Shown here piece after piece: positions 29,870 to 36,163 of a DNA stretch of 36,163 nucleotides (position 1 is the first letter of the stretch; the number at the start of each line of letters is the position of its first letter). The DNA is from Cellulomonas bogoriensis 69B4 = DSM 16987 (GTDB lineage Bacteria > Actinomycetota > Actinomycetes > Actinomycetales > Cellulomonadaceae), in assembly GCF_000767165.1 (NCBI RefSeq), contig NZ_AXCZ01000010.1, positions 1 to 36,163 on the forward strand, in the 5' to 3' direction. Below the pieces are notes generated by a model. The model was not told the origin of the DNA. It did not search any database and saw nothing but the letters and a program-made list of their open reading frames with translations. The position numbers and the translations under genes are program-made.

Positions 29870-32800
29870 TCAGGGGCGCCACCACCCGATGAACAGGTGC
29901 CACAACCAGCCGAAGACCTTCTTCACCACGGCGACCAGCCACGGGTCGTCGGCCGGGTCGGGTGCGTCCGCCTGCGCGACCGGGACCACGAACGTGGCCG
30001 TGGTGCCGGTCGACTCGACGAACGCCTCGACCTCGAGCCCGCCCTCGGCGGCTCCCTGCGGCACCGGGAAGGCGAGGGTCGCCCGACCGACCTCGTCGGT
30101 CCCGTCGACGACGGAGGGGTCGATCGGGGACGTGGCGACCTCCGTTCCGTCCACCCGGAGCGCCACCACCTCGCCCTGCGGCTCGCCTGCGCTGAACAGC
30201 AGCGACGACAGCTCGACCGTCACGGTGGCCCCCGGGGCGGCACCGCCCGCCGGCACGTCCGGCAGGTGCACCCCGACGGCCCGCTGGGCCAGGTCCGGGC
30301 TCACCGGGGACATCTGGTCCATGTAGTCCACGAAGGCCTGCAGGTCCACCCGCCCGGAGTCCCGGACGTCGGCGCCCTGGGCGAGGGTGGCGAAGTTGTC
30401 GCCGCCGGCCGCCAGGAACGAGTTCGCGACCACCGTGTAGCCGGCCTGCAGGTCCAGCGGCTCACCGTCGACCAGCACCCTCGTGATCCGCTCACCGCGC
30501 GCAGCGGTCGGGTCGTAGGTGTAGGTCAGCCCCGAGACGCCGAGCTTGAGGAACGGACGGCTCGAACCCTCCGGCTGCCACTGCTCCTCCAGGACGGCCA
30601 CCACCTGCTCACCGGTCAGTTCCATGGTGACCAGGGTGTTGGCGAACGGCTGGACGGTCGCCGCCTGCCGGTAGGTGATCGTCCCGTCGGGGTGCTCACC
30701 GCCGGTGGTGTACGGCAGGTCCGCGCGCAGGCCTCCGGGGTTCATGAACGCGATCTGGGTGCCCGCGTCCTGGGTGGCCCACCGCTGCACGTCGGCCACC
30801 AGGTTGCCCAGGGTCGACTCCCCGCCACGGTTCTCCTGGCCGTTGGCCTGCTGGGCACGGGCGAGGCCCGCAGTCACCTGACCGAGGGGCTGCGCACCGA
30901 CCTCGTCGGCGAGCTCGACGGCCTCGGCGACGATCGCCGCGACCTCCTCGTCCGCGGGGTAGGCGGGCTCGCCGTCCACCACCAGTGGCAGCACCTCGGC
31001 CGCGTTCTCGACGACGTCACCGGTGGTGCGGTCGACCGTCAGCGTCACGCGTGCCAGGTGCTCCCCGTACTGGCCCGCCTGCACCACGGGGCGGCCCAGC
31101 CCCTCGGGCCACCCGTCGACGGGCAGCTCGTGGGCGTGCACGCGGTGGGTGTGCCCGGCGAAGATCACGTCGACCTCAGGTGACACGCCGGTGGCGATCT
31201 GCCCGAACGCCGAGTCGTCGGTCGCGTCGGCGACGTCACCGGTCACCGGGCCCTCGTGGACCAGGAGGACCAGGACGTCGGCCTCACCATTGGACTCGTC
31301 GCCGTCGGTGAGGTCGGCCGCGACCCGGTTGACCTCGTCGACGATCGACCTGATCTCCAGGGACTCGATGCCGGCCGGGCTCACGAGCGTCGGCAGGTCC
31401 TCCGTCACCGCACCGATGAAGCCCACCCGGACCCCGTCGACCTCGGTGATCCAGTGGTCGTCGTAGGCGGGCTCACCGGTGGCCCGGTCGTACACGTTGG
31501 CGCCCAGGTGCGGGAACTGCGACGCGGGGATCACACGGTCGTCCAGGTCGGTGCGCCCCAGGTCGAACTCGTGGTTGCCGACCGAGGTGACGTCCAGGCC
31601 CATGGCGTTCAGCGCGTCCAGCGTGGGCTTGTCGCCCAGGACGAACGACGTGAACGTGGAGGCCCCGATGTTGTCACCGGCCGAGGCGAACAGGGTGTTG
31701 GGGTTCTGCTCACGGAACGCGTCCACGGCCCCGGCGAGGACGGCGACGCCCGCGGCGGGCGGGGCGGCCTCGATGCGCCCGTGCAGGTCGTTGATACCGA
31801 GGATGTCGATCTCGACGGTGTCGCCCGCGTCGGCGGGCTCGTCCCGCAGGCCCACCAGCACCGGGTCGTGGTCGGAGGAGCGGAAGACCGTGCCGGCCTC
31901 GGCCTCGGCGGCCGCCCCGTTGTACTGGAACCCGTACCACTCGGCGGAGTTGATGTCCCAGACCCCGGCGCCCGTGACCCGCTCGGCGAACCCGGGGGTG
32001 GCCAGGGCGTGGTCCAGGGAGCCGAGCTCACCGTCGAACGTGTAGGTGTAGCTGCCCGGGGCGTGCACCGCCGTCAGGTCGACCAGACCCGCGTCCAGGA
32101 ACGCCACGACCGGGTCCTCCTGGCTGTAGGCGTTCAGGTCGCCCATCACCACGACGTCCTCGACACCGTCGGCGGCGAGGTCCTCCACGAGCGCCAGCAC
32201 GCCGCGGGCCTGCCCGACGCGCTCGGCGTTGAAGAACCCCTGGCCGTCGGCCGGCTGGGCGCCGGAGCCACCGCCCTTGGACTTGAAGTGGTTGGTGACC
32301 ACGGCGAACTCAGAGCCCGGCCCGTCCGCGGTGACGAACGTCTGCGCGATGGGCTCACGGGCGATGTCCCACACCGACTCGTCGACCTGGGTGCGTGCCT
32401 CACCGACCGGCTCGACGGCGTCCTGCCGGTAGATGATCGCGTTCATGATCACGTCGGTGTCCGGGGCGTCGGGGCCCACGAGTGCCGACGGGGTGGGCAC
32501 GTGGCTCCACACCTCGCCGCCCTCCGCGTCGTTGAGCGCGCCCACCAGGTCCTGGAGTGCGACGTCGGGCTCACCGGAGCCGAAGTGCACGGAGTTCTCG
32601 ACCTCCTGCAGGGCGACGACGTCCGCGCCGAGGCCGGTGATCGCGGCCACGATCTTGGCGCGCTGACGCTCGAGCTGGGCGGCGGTGCGCGCACCGCGTG
32701 CCCGGGAGTCGTCCTGGGACAGGGTCGTGAAGTAGTTCAGGACGTTGAAGGCGCCCACGGTCAGGTCCCCACCGACCTCGGGGGGCCCGTCCGGGCGGGG

Positions 32801-33718
32801 CGAGAGCGGCGTGAAGGTCGGGATCTCGCTCGCGGGGCTCTGGTCACTGATCGGGGTGGTGGGCTGCAGGCGCCACTCGTCGAACCCGTAGTGCAGGACG
32901 TAGGTGAGGTCGTCGAACTCGACGCCGTCACCGTTGCGCACGCGCCGCTCGGGTGACAGGTAGGGCTGGGTGGCCCCGGTGACCTGGGTGCTGCGCCCGT
33001 CGTCCAGCAGGATGCGGCGGGCGGCGTTCAGGGTCGCGATCGCGTCGGCCTCGGGGCCCGGGCGCGTCGCCTCGGTGCCCTTGACCGGCATCTCGGCCCC
33101 GGCGCTGAGCCACAGGGCCCCGTAGCGGTCGACCTCGTGGCTGGACACCACCCGGTAGTCGCCCTGGGGGGTGACCAGCATGCTCTCGTACTGCTCCCGC
33201 TCGTCCCCCACGACGTCGTCGGTCAACGGCACCGGGTCTGGCAGGTCGGCCTGGCCGGTGACGGTCAGCGACGCGGCCTGGCCGGAGGCGTTGATCTGGG
33301 TCAGCCCGAAGTACTCGCCGGCCACGCCGCGCACCAGGACGGTGTCGCCGATGGTCGCGTCGGTGGTGCGGTTGCCCAGGAAGACGAAGATCCCGTCCGA
33401 GGCGCCCGGGGTGGACGTGTCCTGACCACCGGAGCCGACGGTCTGGACGTACAGGCCGCGGAACCCACCGGTGGTGTGGTCGGCGGTGACGACGCCCTCG
33501 ACGGCGACGGTGGAACCCGCCAGCGGCGTGCTGGCGCCCGTGCCCTGGACCTCGGCGATCGTGTGGGTCGCCTCGGAGGCGTCCTGCACGGCGGCGGGCG
33601 TGGGGCCCGTGGCGCCGAGCGCCGGTGGCACCACCAGGACCGACAGGCCCAGGGCGGTGGTGGTCAGGGCCGACAACGCGGCCAGGCGCGGGGTGGTGCG
33701 CCGGACGTGGGACGTCAC
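29870..33718 (-). CDS. Secreted endonuclease/exonuclease fused to 5'-nucleotidase
   Basis: A 1282-residue secreted protein. A signal peptide (about 1-36) is followed by an OB-like domain (50-160) and an endonuclease/exonuclease/phosphatase domain (320-625) with QEVEN, TNHFKSKG, MGDLNAYS and SSDHDPV. A calcineurin-like metallophosphatase follows with NDLHGR, SAGDN, GNHEFD and GHTHRVHAH, then a 5'-nucleotidase C-terminal domain and a beta-rich tail domain. It resembles ExeM/NucH-type extracellular nucleases joined to UshA-like nucleotidases. It would degrade DNA to nucleotides and then nucleosides plus phosphate outside the cell. The GTG at 33718 has GGAGG upstream. It ends in a Trp-rich hydrophobic stretch (VVKKVFGWLWHLFIGWW) without an LPXTG motif. 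Confidence 0.88.
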   Translation of the reverse strand: MTSHVRRTTPRLAALSALTTTALGLSVLVVPPALGATGPTPAAVQDASEATHTIAEVQGTGASTPLAGSTVAVEGVVTADHTTGGFRGLYVQTVGSGGQDTSTPGASDGIFVFLGNRTTDATIGDTVLVRGVAGEYFGLTQINASGQAASLTVTGQADLPDPVPLTDDVVGDEREQYESMLVTPQGDYRVVSSHEVDRYGALWLSAGAEMPVKGTEATRPGPEADAIATLNAARRILLDDGRSTQVTGATQPYLSPERRVRNGDGVEFDDLTYVLHYGFDEWRLQPTTPISDQSPASEIPTFTPLSPRPDGPPEVGGDLTVGAFNVLNYFTTLSQDDSRARGARTAAQLERQRAKIVAAITGLGADVVALQEVENSVHFGSGEPDVALQDLVGALNDAEGGEVWSHVPTPSALVGPDAPDTDVIMNAIIYRQDAVEPVGEARTQVDESVWDIAREPIAQTFVTADGPGSEFAVVTNHFKSKGGGSGAQPADGQGFFNAERVGQARGVLALVEDLAADGVEDVVVMGDLNAYSQEDPVVAFLDAGLVDLTAVHAPGSYTYTFDGELGSLDHALATPGFAERVTGAGVWDINSAEWYGFQYNGAAAEAEAGTVFRSSDHDPVLVGLRDEPADAGDTVEIDILGINDLHGRIEAAPPAAGVAVLAGAVDAFREQNPNTLFASAGDNIGASTFTSFVLGDKPTLDALNAMGLDVTSVGNHEFDLGRTDLDDRVIPASQFPHLGANVYDRATGEPAYDDHWITEVDGVRVGFIGAVTEDLPTLVSPAGIESLEIRSIVDEVNRVAADLTDGDESNGEADVLVLLVHEGPVTGDVADATDDSAFGQIATGVSPEVDVIFAGHTHRVHAHELPVDGWPEGLGRPVVQAGQYGEHLARVTLTVDRTTGDVVENAAEVLPLVVDGEPAYPADEEVAAIVAEAVELADEVGAQPLGQVTAGLARAQQANGQENRGGESTLGNLVADVQRWATQDAGTQIAFMNPGGLRADLPYTTGGEHPDGTITYRQAATVQPFANTLVTMELTGEQVVAVLEEQWQPEGSSRPFLKLGVSGLTYTYDPTAARGERITRVLVDGEPLDLQAGYTVVANSFLAAGGDNFATLAQGADVRDSGRVDLQAFVDYMDQMSPVSPDLAQRAVGVHLPDVPAGGAAPGATVTVELSSLLFSAGEPQGEVVALRVDGTEVATSPIDPSVVDGTDEVGRATLAFPVPQGAAEGGLEVEAFVESTGTTATFVVPVAQADAPDPADDPWLVAVVKKVFGWLWHLFIGWWRP

Positions 33719-33822
33719 AGGTCCTCCAGTGCGGTGGTGTGCGGCGTGGTGACGCCTGCCGACGCGGACGCGTCGACAACGGAGCACGCTAGACCCCGGC
33801 CCCGACACGCGCCAGGGGGTCC

Positions 33823-33836
33823 GTGACAGTTGTCAC
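33823..33836. promoter_or_regulatory. Inverted repeat upstream of the nucleotidase gene
   Basis: GTGACA (33823-33828) and TGTCAC (33831-33836) form a perfect palindrome with a two-base centre, 105 bases upstream of the nucleotidase start. It could be an operator. It does not match the PHO-box pattern exactly. Confidence 0.35.
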
Positions 33837-33865
33837 CTGATCGTTGACCTCCCGTGGCCGGGGGG

Positions 33866-34246
33866 TCACCTCGCCGCCCGTCGACCGACCGTCAGGGGCA
33901 GGAACCCGGACAGGTCCGCACGCGCACCCGATGCCCGGACCAGGCCGTCGCGGACGGCGTCGGACCAGGCCACCGTCCCCGTCACGAGACCCAACCAGGT
34001 CCCGGGGTCGGTCTCGACGACGTTGGGCGGCGTGCCGCGGGTGTGGCGGGGGCCCGGCACGGCCTGGACCGCCCCGTGCGGAGGGACCCGCACCTCCACC
34101 GAGCTGCCCGGGGCCACGTCGGCGAGCTCTTCGAGGGTGAATCGCACTGCGGTCCGCACCGCCGGCACCCCTACCCCCGACGGGTCCTCGCACCACGCCC
34201 GAAGGGCCACCTGACCTGCATGGGGATCAGTTCGTCGCGCTGCCAC
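33866..34246 (-). CDS. Sterol-carrier-family protein (actinobacterial)
   Basis: A protein of about 126 residues with AVRTAVRFTLEELADVAPGSSVEVRVPPHGAVQAVPGPRHTRGTPPNVVETDPGTWLGLVTG, the conserved core of the small actinobacterial SCP-like family normally found just upstream of purF. It has no signal peptide. SCP-type folds bind hydrophobic ligands, but the ligand here is unknown. The GTG at 34246 (VAARRTDPHAG) was chosen by family resemblance; the upstream frame is not protein-like and no strong ribosome binding site is seen. In this genome the nucleotidase gene separates it from purF. Confidence 0.75.
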   Translation of the reverse strand: MAARRTDPHAGQVALRAWCEDPSGVGVPAVRTAVRFTLEELADVAPGSSVEVRVPPHGAVQAVPGPRHTRGTPPNVVETDPGTWLGLVTGTVAWSDAVRDGLVRASGARADLSGFLPLTVGRRAAR

Positions 34247-34406
34247 GGCACCAGCCAACCACATCCACATGATCAGAACTGGTGTGCTCCGAACGGGTGA
34301 ATCCGGACTCAACGGACAGAGATGGCGGTCGATGAGCAAGGGGATCGCACCCGCGGGTCCCCCATCCCCCTGAGCGCGCGGGGCGTGCTGACGAAAGGCC
34401 CCCCGC

Positions 34407-36163
<1,757 letters not shown>

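Noticed and set aside
31054-31068. AGGTGCTCCCCGTA resembling one arm of the palindromic repeat
   Set aside because: It lies inside the nucleotidase coding region with no opposing arm nearby, so it is a chance match.
31256-32956. 566-codon plus-strand open frame inside the nucleotidase locus
   Set aside because: The minus strand encodes intact nuclease and phosphatase motifs throughout this stretch.
33829-33850. GTCACC...TTGACC as a possible PHO box
   Set aside because: The two half sites are 12 bases apart and mismatch the GTTCACC direct-repeat pattern with 11-base spacing.

Overview
The window is very GC-rich, densely packed bacterial DNA from an actinomycete. Frequent GTG starts, ATGA/GTGA stop-start overlaps, a BldC-type regulator, a DUF3073 protein, an actinobacterial sterol-carrier-like protein and two LLM-family oxidoreductases support this. 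The product set suggests Micrococcales, perhaps near Cellulomonadaceae. That placement is inference from gene content, not a phylogenetic result.

Region 1 (1-3.2 kb): the 3' end of an ABC-2 permease, a GH43 arabinanase/xylosidase-like enzyme on the opposite strand, and a CPA2 cation:proton antiporter. A 45-bp palindrome lies between the first two genes.

Region 2 (3.3-14.1 kb): a nine-gene minus-strand operon read from about 12.6 kb down to 3.3 kb: nitrilase/beta-ureidopropionase, dihydropyrimidinase, LLM oxidoreductase, permease, ATPase, permease, THI5/NMT1-type binding lipoprotein, class III aminotransferase, YdfG-type SDR. A divergent MocR/GntR regulator sits at its head. Together they outline uptake of a pyrimidine-like compound and its breakdown through N-carbamoyl-beta-alanine, beta-alanine and malonic semialdehyde to 3-hydroxypropionate. 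No dihydropyrimidine dehydrogenase is visible; the LLM enzyme occupies the unexplained redox slot.

Region 3 (14.1-20 kb): a protein made of four tandem cold-shock domains, a second copy of the palindrome, tRNA-Lys, a membrane EAL phosphodiesterase, and two overlapping CNNM/CorC-type Mg2+ transport genes. The first CNNM gene is preceded by a 20-codon, proline/acid-containing open frame with leaderless promoter spacing. Its stop overlaps the transporter start (GTGA), which suggests a Mg2+-sensing leader peptide. A HesB/IscA-like protein without cysteines follows.

Region 4 (20-26.7 kb): an SDR, an MscS channel, galE, an LLM oxidoreductase, an MMP-like zincin, a tRNA-Glu/Asp/Phe array, a DUF1469/DUF3618 envelope pair, BldC and DUF3073, with several strong hairpin terminators.

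Region 5 (26.8-36.2 kb): purM and purF, a small membrane protein, a large secreted nuclease/5'-nucleotidase, a sterol-carrier-like protein, and a secreted gametolysin-like metalloprotease with beta-propeller-type repeats that runs off the window. Nucleotide scavenging beside purine synthesis is a recurring theme.
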